Source: an uncultured Oscillospiraceae bacterium
Lineage (GTDB): Bacteria > Bacillota > Clostridia > Oscillospirales > Oscillospiraceae
Assembly (NCBI GenBank): GCA_910584835.1
Contig: CAJUEG010000065.1
Coordinates: 1 to 14,463, forward strand
Reading direction: 5' to 3'
Length of the DNA stretch: 14,463 nucleotides
The position numbers and the translations under genes were made by a program. Positions 1 through 7,129 of the stretch are shown here, one piece after another. The notes below the pieces were generated by a model. The model was not told where the DNA came from and searched no databases. It saw nothing but the letters and a program-made list of their open reading frames with translations. Position 1 is the stretch's first letter. Each line of letters starts with the position of its first letter.

Positions 1-1539
1 CAGATCACCGGCCTGGAGACCGCCCAGAAGAACGCCAAGGACGGCATCAGCCTGGTGCAGACCGCTGAGGGCGCTCTGACCGAGGTCCATGATATGCTCA
101 ACCGTATGGTGGAGCTGGCCACCCAGTCCGCCAACGGCACCTACGACAACACCACCGACCGCGCCCAGATGCAGAAGGAAGTGGATCAGCTGCGGGACGA
201 GATCAACCGCATTCGCGACAGCTCCAACTTCAACGGCATCAAGCTGCTGAACGGCGAGATGAACGGCACCGGCGCCATTGAGTACACGGACGCCGCCATC
301 ACCAAGGTTGACGACGGCCTGCGCGGCGGCGACCCCGCCAACGCCGGCGAGTACAACTTCGACCTGGCCGGTCTGAAGCTCACTCTGGCCGCTACCGGCA
401 CCAGCATTGCTGCCGGTGGTAACGCCCTCACGATTGATGTTGGCGGCAAGACCGTCGCCACCATCAGCCTGGCCATCAGCAAGGGCGAGACCGTGTCCAT
501 CACTGCGGGTGACATTACGGTTAAGGCCGGCAACATCAGCATCGGCGGACTGGACTTCACCGTTACCAAGGACGGCACCAAGATCACCCTCAAGGGCGTG
601 AAGGCAGCGCCCACCACCACTGAGGCGGATACCTTCAATAACACTGCTCTCACTGTTGGCGTCGCAGGAGCCACCGACGTCACCAACAACAACGGCTGGG
701 ATCAGTCGGTTCACACCGTGAACCGCGTGTCCGGCGCCGTTGCCGAGAAGCTGGCCCACGGCTCTTTCGACTTGGCCGCCGCGAATCTGAAGGACGGGTC
801 CATTATCAAGATCGGCGACGAGACCTACTCCTTCAAGATCGGCAAGGACGGCAAGGGCGCCACCGCCGATCACCAGATCGACCTGTCCAATGTTGAGACC
901 ACCGACGCCGACTTCGTGAAGAAGGCCGCTATCGCCCTGGCCAATCAGAGCAACAAGCTGTTCGACATCTCCGCCCCCAACAACGACGGCACCATCCACC
1001 TGAACGAGAAGGCGGGCGCTCTGGCCGACTACAAGACCTGGGATCTCCAGGGTGGCACCGGCGCTCAGGACGCCACCTGGAAGAACCTGGAGACCGGCAA
1101 GGCTGTCGTGCAGTTTGGCTCGGTCGGCCAGGCCACCGGCAAGTCCCTGACCCTCCAGATCGGCGACACCGCCGACAGCTTCAACCAGCTGAAGGTGGAC
1201 ATCCAGGATATGCACTGCAAGTCCCTGGGCATTGACACGATCAGCATCGCCAACCAGACCGACGCCGCCACCGCCGTTGACAAGATCAAGGCCGCCATCA
1301 ACATGGTGTCCGACGTCCGCGGTACTCTGGGCGCAACCCAGAACCGTCTGGACCACACCATCAACAACCTGGGCGTCATGACCGAGAACATCCAGGACGC
1401 CGAGTCCACCATCCGCGACGTGGACGTGGCCGAGGAAATGATGGCCTACACCAAGAACAATATCCTGATCCAGTCCGCCCAGGCCATGCTGGCCCAGGCC
1501 AACCAGGTGCCTCAGGGCGTGCTCCAGCTTCTCCAATAA
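1..1539 (+). CDS. fliC: Flagellin, 5'-truncated by the window edge
   Basis: This is the structural subunit of the flagellar filament, exported through the flagellar type III apparatus and polymerised outside the cell. The reading frame is open from base 1, so the first roughly 45-50 residues of the D0 domain lie upstream. What remains is 512 codons. The N-terminal D1 helix starts with the typical run GLETAQKNAKDGISLVQTAE and continues to NFNGIKLLNG. A long variable D2/D3 region of about 300 residues, rich in Thr, Gly, Asp and Ala, follows. The conserved C-terminal D1/D0 resumes at GATQNRLDHTINNLG and ends QANQVPQGVLQLLQ. The variable domain makes this a large flagellin with many exposed Ser/Thr that could carry modifications. 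A single cysteine lies at codon 1216-1218, which is unusual for a flagellin. The assignment is certain; the symbol could equally be hag. Confidence 0.97.
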   Translation, partial: QITGLETAQKNAKDGISLVQTAEGALTEVHDMLNRMVELATQSANGTYDNTTDRAQMQKEVDQLRDEINRIRDSSNFNGIKLLNGEMNGTGAIEYTDAAITKVDDGLRGGDPANAGEYNFDLAGLKLTLAATGTSIAAGGNALTIDVGGKTVATISLAISKGETVSITAGDITVKAGNISIGGLDFTVTKDGTKITLKGVKAAPTTTEADTFNNTALTVGVAGATDVTNNNGWDQSVHTVNRVSGAVAEKLAHGSFDLAAANLKDGSIIKIGDETYSFKIGKDGKGATADHQIDLSNVETTDADFVKKAAIALANQSNKLFDISAPNNDGTIHLNEKAGALADYKTWDLQGGTGAQDATWKNLETGKAVVQFGSVGQATGKSLTLQIGDTADSFNQLKVDIQDMHCKSLGIDTISIANQTDAATAVDKIKAAINMVSDVRGTLGATQNRLDHTINNLGVMTENIQDAESTIRDVDVAEEMMAYTKNNILIQSAQAMLAQANQVPQGVLQLLQ

Positions 1540-1577
1540 GAAGCAGAAGCGTCCGAGCCGTCGTGAGCAGCGCGGAT

Positions 1578-1671
1578 GGACCGAAGCGAGGGCGAGCGCA
1601 GGGCCGCACAGCGGCCCGCAGACCAGCCCGAGTCGGAGGGAAGCCGCGCGTCGCGAACAGGCGAGGCGTGA
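1578..1671. repeat. GC-rich intergenic repeat, copy A
   Basis: This lies between the flagellin stop and its terminator and is collinear with a second copy at 12082-12182. Four blocks match in order: GGACCGRAGCGAGGGC (15 of 16 identical), CCGCRCAGCGG (10 of 11), CCGAGYCGSAGGGAA (13 of 15) and a final GCGTGA. Block spacing differs by only a few bases between copies. A perfect 7-bp hairpin, GGGCCGC-ACA-GCGGCCC, occupies 1601-1617. The function is unknown. It may be a dispersed REP-like element or a structured RNA in the flagellin 3' UTR. Confidence 0.6.
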
Positions 1672-1716
1672 TAACGCCCCTGCATTGTTCTTGGCACAAA
1701 CCGCATCAACCCAACC

Positions 1717-1747
1717 GGGGGCCGGGCTTTGCCCGGCCTCCCTTTTT
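1717..1747 (+). terminator. Intrinsic terminator after flagellin
   Basis: The left arm GGGGGCCGGGC (1717-1727) pairs with GCCCGGCCTCC (1731-1741) across a TTT loop, with one G-T wobble. A run of five T follows at 1743-1747. It should end the abundant flagellin transcript. Only 32 bp separate it from the next start codon and I see no promoter there, so the downstream operon probably depends on partial read-through. Confidence 0.88.
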
Positions 1748-1779
1748 GATGAATTCACACACGGAAAGGATGCCGCGCT

Positions 1780-3792
1780 ATGAAAACCATCGACATCGCC
1801 CGCCGGTGCGCGGAGCTGAATGCTGTCAATGACGCCAGCAACGCTTATATCCTGGCCCTCCATCAGGGGGGGCTGGCCCCGGAGGAGCGGCTGGAGGCCG
1901 CCGTCTACCTGCTGCGCATGGGCGGGGACTACAAGGTGGCCTACACCCAGTTCACCGCGCTCTATAACGAGGGACAGTTCAGGGAGGAGTGCCTGGATAT
2001 CATGACCCAGGCGTTTTACACGCCCAACGTGAAGCTGATGAAGTCCCGGTATGAAAAGAACTGCGCGGCGCTGAAAAAATACCCCTACCTGTTTCGGACG
2101 GACTTCCCCAAATTTGAGGAGCTGCCCCTGCGCTTTTACCCCTTTGACGACAACGGCTACCTGCCCTTCGACCCGGAAAAGCGGGCGTTCGGCGGGTATG
2201 TGAACTACAATAGCCCGGTGGTAAGCCGGAACTTTTTCAAAAACTTAGACGATCCCATCCTTGCAAAGGATGTTTATAGCCAGTATGAGCTGGAATATTT
2301 ATACGACAACGTGCGCCCCAGCGAGGATGTCGGGCGGGAAAACCACCTGTACCTCCACTATGAGAGTTGGGAGGTTTTCTGCGCTCATCTTCAGGTGCTG
2401 AACGTGCGCGATCTGCTGGGAAAGAAGAAAATTGTCTTTTTGTTTGGGGACAAGATTTCCCGTTACCCCATCGACTTCAAGGAGGAGTACGGCATCGACT
2501 ACAGCCAGTACCCCGTCAAGCCCATCGGCGTGCAGGATGTCCACCGCCTGATCTGGCACACTCAGCTCTCCTCCGACAACGGCGGCGACTTCTTTAACGA
2601 GGTTTTCGACAACCACCCCAACCTGATCTGCCTGCCCTCCGTGATGATGGACCATATAGAGCAATCCATCCAGGAAGCGCGGGAGACCTATGAAAAGGCG
2701 GACAAGCTCCGCGCCGCCGGTCAGACTCCAGACTTTGAGCTCCCGCTGGCCCAGAAGTGCTATTGGGACGGAGCCCGCTCGGATAAAGACATCCTGGTTA
2801 CACTGTTTATGCTTCAGGGCGGCTATATGGGCGGCCTGGACCACGCCGCCCGCATCTGCCCCGCCCTGTTCTTCCAGCCCCACTTCAGCAATATAGACTA
2901 CGATCTGTTCCCGGACGAGCGGGGCAAAACCGTGATCAAGGCGGACGCCTATGATACGGTCCGCAATTCGCCGGTGTTCAAGGCCTTCAAGTATATCAAA
3001 ACCTTCACCCCCCTGCGCCGCTTCACCACCAGCTACGCCGCCACCCTCCGCTGGCAGATCGAAAAGCTGGTCCCGGAAAAGGTAGCAAATAACGAAAGAT
3101 TTGTCCTTCCGGACCTGGCAGCTGACCGTGTGACCAACCGCAGCTTTATGACCGACCCGGAGGACCGTCTCTATCAGGACAGCGTCCTGGTCCGCTTTGA
3201 GGACGGCAAGACCAATCCCGAGGCCACCTTCCGGGCCCTGGCGGCGTTTCTGGACCTGCCCTACACCGAGAGCATGACCTACTGCTCGGAGAAGGGCGTC
3301 CACGACGTGGAGACGGCGGAGGGCAACGTGGTGGGCTTTGACACCGCCACCGTCTACCGCACCTACGACAACTACGCCACCGACGAGGAGCGGGCGTACA
3401 TTGAGTTCTGCCTGCGGGACGCTTACGAATACTACGGCTACGACTTCCACTACTACGACGGCGGCCCCGTGGACGAGGAACGGATCAAAAAATGGCTGGA
3501 GGGCTTCACCAATATCAACGGCTACATTTCCAGAAGCTGGGAAAATAACGTTCTGAACAACGAAGGGCTTACCATCACCAAAAAGGGACAGCCTGTGCCG
3601 CAAAAGGTGACGGACGAGATAAAACCGCTCATTTTGGCCGATATTTGCAAGAAAAACAACAATATCCGTCTAAAAATCGGCACTGCGATGATCGACGGGC
3701 TGTACTTCGTCAACAAAAACGGCCAGCCCCTGCGGATGATGCCCCGCCTGGAGCTTGACCCGGCCCTGCTGCAAGAGCCGCTGTACCATTGA
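1780..3792 (+). CDS. Large sulfotransferase-fold protein, possible surface group transferase
   Basis: The protein has 670 residues. Residues 1-120 are helical and TPR-like. A middle region to about 240 carries the segment LLGKKKIVFLFGDKI, which I cannot assign firmly. Residues from about 240 to 575 look like a bacterial sulfotransferase domain: FFNEVFDNHPNLICLPS near 271-287, then VRFEDGKTNPEATFRALAAF at 471-490, then a C-terminal run ending YEYYGYDFHYY. An extension of about 95 residues follows. The expected 5'-phosphosulfate-binding loop (RSGTT-like) is replaced around 260-270 by HTQLSSDNGGD, so PAPS use is not secure. ATG at 1780 is preceded by GGAAAGGA with 9-nt spacing. It heads the phosphonate operon, 9 bp before the CysC-like gene. 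The likely role is transfer of an activated group to flagellin or a surface glycan. The fold is fairly sure; donor and acceptor are inferred. Confidence 0.7.
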   Translation: MKTIDIARRCAELNAVNDASNAYILALHQGGLAPEERLEAAVYLLRMGGDYKVAYTQFTALYNEGQFREECLDIMTQAFYTPNVKLMKSRYEKNCAALKKYPYLFRTDFPKFEELPLRFYPFDDNGYLPFDPEKRAFGGYVNYNSPVVSRNFFKNLDDPILAKDVYSQYELEYLYDNVRPSEDVGRENHLYLHYESWEVFCAHLQVLNVRDLLGKKKIVFLFGDKISRYPIDFKEEYGIDYSQYPVKPIGVQDVHRLIWHTQLSSDNGGDFFNEVFDNHPNLICLPSVMMDHIEQSIQEARETYEKADKLRAAGQTPDFELPLAQKCYWDGARSDKDILVTLFMLQGGYMGGLDHAARICPALFFQPHFSNIDYDLFPDERGKTVIKADAYDTVRNSPVFKAFKYIKTFTPLRRFTTSYAATLRWQIEKLVPEKVANNERFVLPDLAADRVTNRSFMTDPEDRLYQDSVLVRFEDGKTNPEATFRALAAFLDLPYTESMTYCSEKGVHDVETAEGNVVGFDTATVYRTYDNYATDEERAYIEFCLRDAYEYYGYDFHYYDGGPVDEERIKKWLEGFTNINGYISRSWENNVLNNEGLTITKKGQPVPQKVTDEIKPLILADICKKNNNIRLKIGTAMIDGLYFVNKNGQPLRMMPRLELDPALLQEPLYH

Positions 3793-3801
3793 GGAGAGAA
3801 T

Positions 3802-4305
3802 ATGAAAAAAGGAACCGTATATTTTTTCACCGGCCTTGCCGGTGCGGGCAAAACCACCATCGGGGGGCTGTTTTACCGGCGATTGAAAGAAAAAAAGTCC
3901 AATGCGTTCTGCGCAGACGGTGACGCCATGGACGGCGTGATCGAACGTTCCGGCTACTCCACTGCTTCCCGCAAACGGGAAGCCAAGCAATTGTTCCATT
4001 TTTGCCGTGCCCTGGCTGAGCAGGGAATTGATGTGGTAGTGTGCAGCATCTCCATGTATGACGAGATTCGGGACTGGAATCGGGCCAACATTGACAACTA
4101 CAAGGAAATCTACATCAAGGTTACCCGGGACACCCTCTACCGCCGGGATCAGAAGAAACTGTATTCCTCCGGCGCGAAGGAGGTTGTGGGGGTGGACCTG
4201 CCCTGGGACGAGCCGAAAAACCCCGACGCCGTGGTGGAAAACGACGGCCAGGAGACGCCGGAGATCATCGTGGCCCGACTGGAAAAGCAGTTTGGGCTTG
4301 CCTGA
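3802..4305 (+). CDS. cysC: Adenylylsulfate kinase (CysC) homologue, divergent
   Basis: This is a P-loop kinase of the APS kinase family, which phosphorylates the 3'-OH of a nucleotide-activated acid group (APS to PAPS in the classical case). The 167 residues are near the family's usual length. Walker A GLAGAGKTT is at 11-19 and the DGD motif at 39-41. GYSTASR (51-57) matches the family's GFSxxDR. KKLYSSGAKEVVGVDLPWDEP matches the KGLYxKAxxGxxxxxxGxxxPYEP region. By hand alignment, the Asn and Arg after DGD that help bind APS are Ala42 and Asp44, and the ENxRR run is REAKQ. The true substrate may therefore not be APS. One candidate is CMP-aminoethylphosphonate, by analogy with Cj1415 of Campylobacter, a CysC homologue shown to phosphorylate cytidine diphosphoramidate. 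A GAGGAGAG site precedes ATG. The symbol denotes the family, not a proven activity. Confidence 0.82.
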   Translation: MKKGTVYFFTGLAGAGKTTIGGLFYRRLKEKKSNAFCADGDAMDGVIERSGYSTASRKREAKQLFHFCRALAEQGIDVVVCSISMYDEIRDWNRANIDNYKEIYIKVTRDTLYRRDQKKLYSSGAKEVVGVDLPWDEPKNPDAVVENDGQETPEIIVARLEKQFGLA

Positions 4306-4329
4306 GAAAGCGGGAAAGGAGCACTGAAT

Positions 4330-5058
4330 ATGGCTGTGCAGAATAACTGGAAAGCCCTCTGGGGCAGGAGGACTGCGGAGATGGGCATCCTGCGGGACGG
4401 CGATCCCCGGAAGGTTTTTCTGGAGTTGAAGCGGAGCGATGGCTTCGATGTGGTGGAGGGAGGGATCTCATATGAGACCTTTCTGACGCAATACCGGCAG
4501 ATGAAGGAACGGCTCTCCCGGGGGCTGCCCCAGGGGAAAACGCTTCGGAGCGTGTATGAGGTGGGCTGCGGCAGTGGGGCGAACCTGTTTCTGCTTGAAC
4601 ATGATGGGATTACCTGCGGTGCCATTGATTACTCGGAAAGCCTGCTTGGGTGCGCAAAACAGGTTTTGCGCACAGCGGATATCCGCTGCGATGAGGCGTG
4701 CGAGCTGCCGGTGGAGCCAAAGTACGATGCCGTCATATCAGTGAGTGTATTCGGCTATTTCACTGACGAAAGCTATGCGGAGGCCGTCCTCGAAAAGATG
4801 TGCCAAAAGGCAAACTACACCGTAGGAATTCTTGAACTTGCCGATCTTGAGAAGAAAGAAGCGTATATCGCCCATCGGAAAAGGATTATTCCGAATTACG
4901 AGGAGCGGTATAAGGGCCTGCCGCGTCAGTTCTACAGCAAGGTGTTTTTTGAGGCGTTTGCCCGGGCCCATGACATGGAGATCGAGCTGATGCCCGTGGA
5001 CATGAAGGATTATTGGAACAGCCAGTTTTACTTTGACTGCTATCTATACAAACGGTAA
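4330..5058 (+). CDS. Class I SAM-dependent methyltransferase
   Basis: The 242-residue soluble protein has Rossmann motif I, YEVGCGSGANLFLLE, with EVGCGSG at 77-83. An acidic motif II follows in CGAIDYSESLL, then a motif IV-like strand YDAVISVSVFGYF. The N-terminal 70 residues (NNWKALWGRR through FLTQYRQMKERL) form a cap that may bind substrate. It lies 24 bp after the CysC-like gene with an AAAGGA site 8-9 nt before ATG. Its place between kinase and cytidylyltransferase suggests it methylates the phosphonate, its amine, or the acceptor sugar or protein. The methyl-phosphoramidate capsule cluster of Campylobacter also pairs a CysC-like kinase with methyltransferases. The fold is certain; the substrate is unknown. 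The coding sequence is visibly more AT-rich than the genes downstream. Confidence 0.82.
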   Translation: MAVQNNWKALWGRRTAEMGILRDGDPRKVFLELKRSDGFDVVEGGISYETFLTQYRQMKERLSRGLPQGKTLRSVYEVGCGSGANLFLLEHDGITCGAIDYSESLLGCAKQVLRTADIRCDEACELPVEPKYDAVISVSVFGYFTDESYAEAVLEKMCQKANYTVGILELADLEKKEAYIAHRKRIIPNYEERYKGLPRQFYSKVFFEAFARAHDMEIELMPVDMKDYWNSQFYFDCYLYKR

Positions 5059-5102
5059 CCATGTCTCAATGGCAGTGATTCGGACTATAGAGGGGGATAC
5101 CA

Positions 5103-5969
5103 ATGGCGCACACACTCACCCAATCCCAGTTTGAACTCCTGTCGGAGCTGATCGCCCCGTCGGGGGCGCAGCCTGTCCCTCCGGACGAGGGCACAGCCCG
5201 GGAGCTGGAACAGCTGGGCTATCTCTCCCGCGGTCGGCCCACCGCCGCCGGACGGGAGGCCATGGAGCCCTACCGGGTCAAGCGGGCGGTGTTCCTGGCC
5301 GCCGGCTTCGGCAGCCGTCTGGCCCCCATTACATTCAACACCCCCAAGCCCCTGGTGCGCGTCCACGGGAAGCGCATCATCGACAGCCTGCTGGACGCCT
5401 GCCTCGCCGCCGGGATTGAGGAAATTTATCTCGTCCGGGGCTATCTGGCGGAGCAGTTCGACCAGCTTCTCTACCAGTATCCCATGATCCGATTCCTGGA
5501 AAACCCGGTTTACAACGAGGCCAACAACATCTCCTCCGCCCTGTGCGCCCGGCACCTGCTGTCCAACGCCTATGTGCTGGAGGCCGATCTGGTGCTCCAT
5601 TCGCCTGAGCTGATCCGGCCCTACCAGTACCGCTCCAACTTTCTCGCCATCCCAAAGGAGCGCACCGACGATTGGTGCTTCGAGGTGGAGGACGGCGTGA
5701 TCACCGAGGAGAAAATCGGCGGGGAGCACTGCTGGCAGATGGTGGGCATCTCCTATTGGGACGGGCCGGACGGGGAGAAGCTGGCCCGGGACTTGAAGGA
5801 GGTCTACGAGCAGCCCGGCGGGCGGGAACGCTACTGGGAGCAGGTGCCGCTCACCTTCCGCCGGGAAAACTACCGGGTGGCCGTCCGCCCCTGCCAGGAG
5901 GGCGACGTCACCGAGATCGACACCTTCCGCGAGCTGAAGGCGTTTGACAAGAGCTACGACATCGGCTGA
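5103..5969 (+). CDS. LicC/PntC-like cytidylyltransferase with N-terminal winged-helix-like segment; probable CTP:AEP cytidylyltransferase
   Basis: Residues 1-57 look like a winged helix (LTQSQFELLSELI, ELEQLGYLSR, TAAGREAMEPY), as found at the front of many Firmicute LicC-type enzymes. From about 60 the nucleotidyltransferase domain begins. Its signature is AAGFGSRLAPITFNTPKP at 66-83, with Lys82 as the expected catalytic lysine. YNEANNISSAL and EIDTFRELKAFDKSY follow, both typical of LicC-type cytidylyltransferases that activate phosphocholine-like acids. Because the next three genes make 2-aminoethylphosphonate (AEP), the likely reaction is CTP + AEP to CMP-AEP + PPi. PntC of Treponema denticola does this reaction with its nucleotidyltransferase fused to a PhnW-like aminotransferase; here the two are adjacent separate genes. 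ATG 5103 follows AGAGGGGG. Phosphocholine is the main alternative substrate. Confidence 0.82.
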   Translation: MAHTLTQSQFELLSELIAPSGAQPVPPDEGTARELEQLGYLSRGRPTAAGREAMEPYRVKRAVFLAAGFGSRLAPITFNTPKPLVRVHGKRIIDSLLDACLAAGIEEIYLVRGYLAEQFDQLLYQYPMIRFLENPVYNEANNISSALCARHLLSNAYVLEADLVLHSPELIRPYQYRSNFLAIPKERTDDWCFEVEDGVITEEKIGGEHCWQMVGISYWDGPDGEKLARDLKEVYEQPGGRERYWEQVPLTFRRENYRVAVRPCQEGDVTEIDTFRELKAFDKSYDIG

Positions 5970-5986
5970 GCCGAGGAGGAACCGCT

Positions 5987-7117
5987 ATGGACATCAAACG
6001 AAACATCCTGCTCAACCCCGGCCCCGCCACCACCACGGACACCGTGAAGCTGGCCCAGGTGGTGCCGGACATCTGCCCCCGGGAAAAGGAATTCGCCGCC
6101 CAGATGGCGGGCCTGCGGGAGGATCTGGTTCGCGTGGCGCACGGCGATCCGGCAAAATACGCCGCGGTGCTGTTCTGCGGCTCGGGCACGCTGTGCATGG
6201 ACGTGTGCCTGAACTCTCTCCTGCCGGAGGGCAAAAAGGCGCTCATTGTCCACAATGGAGCCTACAGCGCCCGGGCGGTGGAGATCTGCCGCTCCTACGG
6301 CCTGCCCCACATCGACCTGGAGCTGTCCTATGACCGCCCGGCGGACTTGGCCGCGGTGGAACAGACCCTCCGGGAGAATCCGGACACCGCCCTGGTGTAC
6401 GCCACCCACAACGAGACCGGCGCCGGCCTGCTCAACCCCATCCGGGAGCTGGGGGCGCTGGCCCATACATACGGAGCCATCTTTGTGGCCGACACCACCA
6501 GCACCTACGCCATGCGGCCCATCAACCTTGAGGCGGACAACATCGACTTCTGCATGGCCTCCGCCCAGAAGGGGCTGATGGCCATGACGGGGCTGTCCTT
6601 TGTCATCGGCCGCCGGGACGTCATCGAGGCGTCCAGGGACTACCCCCGCCGCTCCTACTACTGCAATCTCTGGCGGCAGTACGACTGCTTTGAGCGCACC
6701 GGCGAGATGGAGTTCACCCCGCCGGTTCAGACGGTGTACGCCGCCATCCAGGCCATGAAGGAGTACCGGGCAGAGGGGGAGCGGGCCAAGTGGGCCCGCC
6801 ACACCCGGGTCATGGACGCCATCCACCGGGGCTTGGAAGAGCTGGGCCTCCGGGAGACCATCCGCCGGGAGTGGCAGGCGGGCCTTGTGGCCGCGGTGCG
6901 CTGCCCCGACGACCCCAGCTGGGATTTTCAGAAGGTTCACGACTACTGCTATGAGCGGGGCTTTACCATCTACCCCGGCAAGGTGGGCACGGCGGGCACC
7001 TTCCGGCTGTGCGCCCTGGGGGCCATCGACGTGCCGGATATTGAGGCCTTTTTCCAGGTATTTCGCCAGGCGCTGGATGCGTGCGGCGTGGCCGTGCCCG
7101 CACGGTATCAAGATTAG
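5987..7117 (+). CDS. phnW: 2-aminoethylphosphonate aminotransferase (PhnW-type)
   Basis: This is a PLP-dependent class V aminotransferase of 376 residues, the family's normal size. In biosynthesis it would aminate phosphonoacetaldehyde to AEP, which is the reverse of catabolic PhnW. It opens with the family hallmark ILLNPGPATTTDTVK. It has the phosphate-cup GSGT at 65-68, HNETG at 141-145, Asp169 (pairs with the PLP ring nitrogen) in VADTTST, and Lys195 (Schiff base) in ASAQKGLMAMTG. YPGK near 325 precedes the C-terminal subdomain. No phosphonatase (PhnX) gene is nearby, and the mutase and decarboxylase follow directly, so the direction is biosynthetic. It starts 17 bp after the cytidylyltransferase with a GAGGAACC site. 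Confidence 0.92.
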   Translation: MDIKRNILLNPGPATTTDTVKLAQVVPDICPREKEFAAQMAGLREDLVRVAHGDPAKYAAVLFCGSGTLCMDVCLNSLLPEGKKALIVHNGAYSARAVEICRSYGLPHIDLELSYDRPADLAAVEQTLRENPDTALVYATHNETGAGLLNPIRELGALAHTYGAIFVADTTSTYAMRPINLEADNIDFCMASAQKGLMAMTGLSFVIGRRDVIEASRDYPRRSYYCNLWRQYDCFERTGEMEFTPPVQTVYAAIQAMKEYRAEGERAKWARHTRVMDAIHRGLEELGLRETIRREWQAGLVAAVRCPDDPSWDFQKVHDYCYERGFTIYPGKVGTAGTFRLCALGAIDVPDIEAFFQVFRQALDACGVAVPARYQD

Positions 7118-7129
7118 AGGAGGGCCGCC

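Noticed and set aside
2299..3603. 434-codon open frame on the minus strand inside the sulfotransferase-fold gene
   Set aside because: It is a shadow of the plus-strand gene, with no family resemblance and a composition typical of antisense frames in GC-rich DNA.
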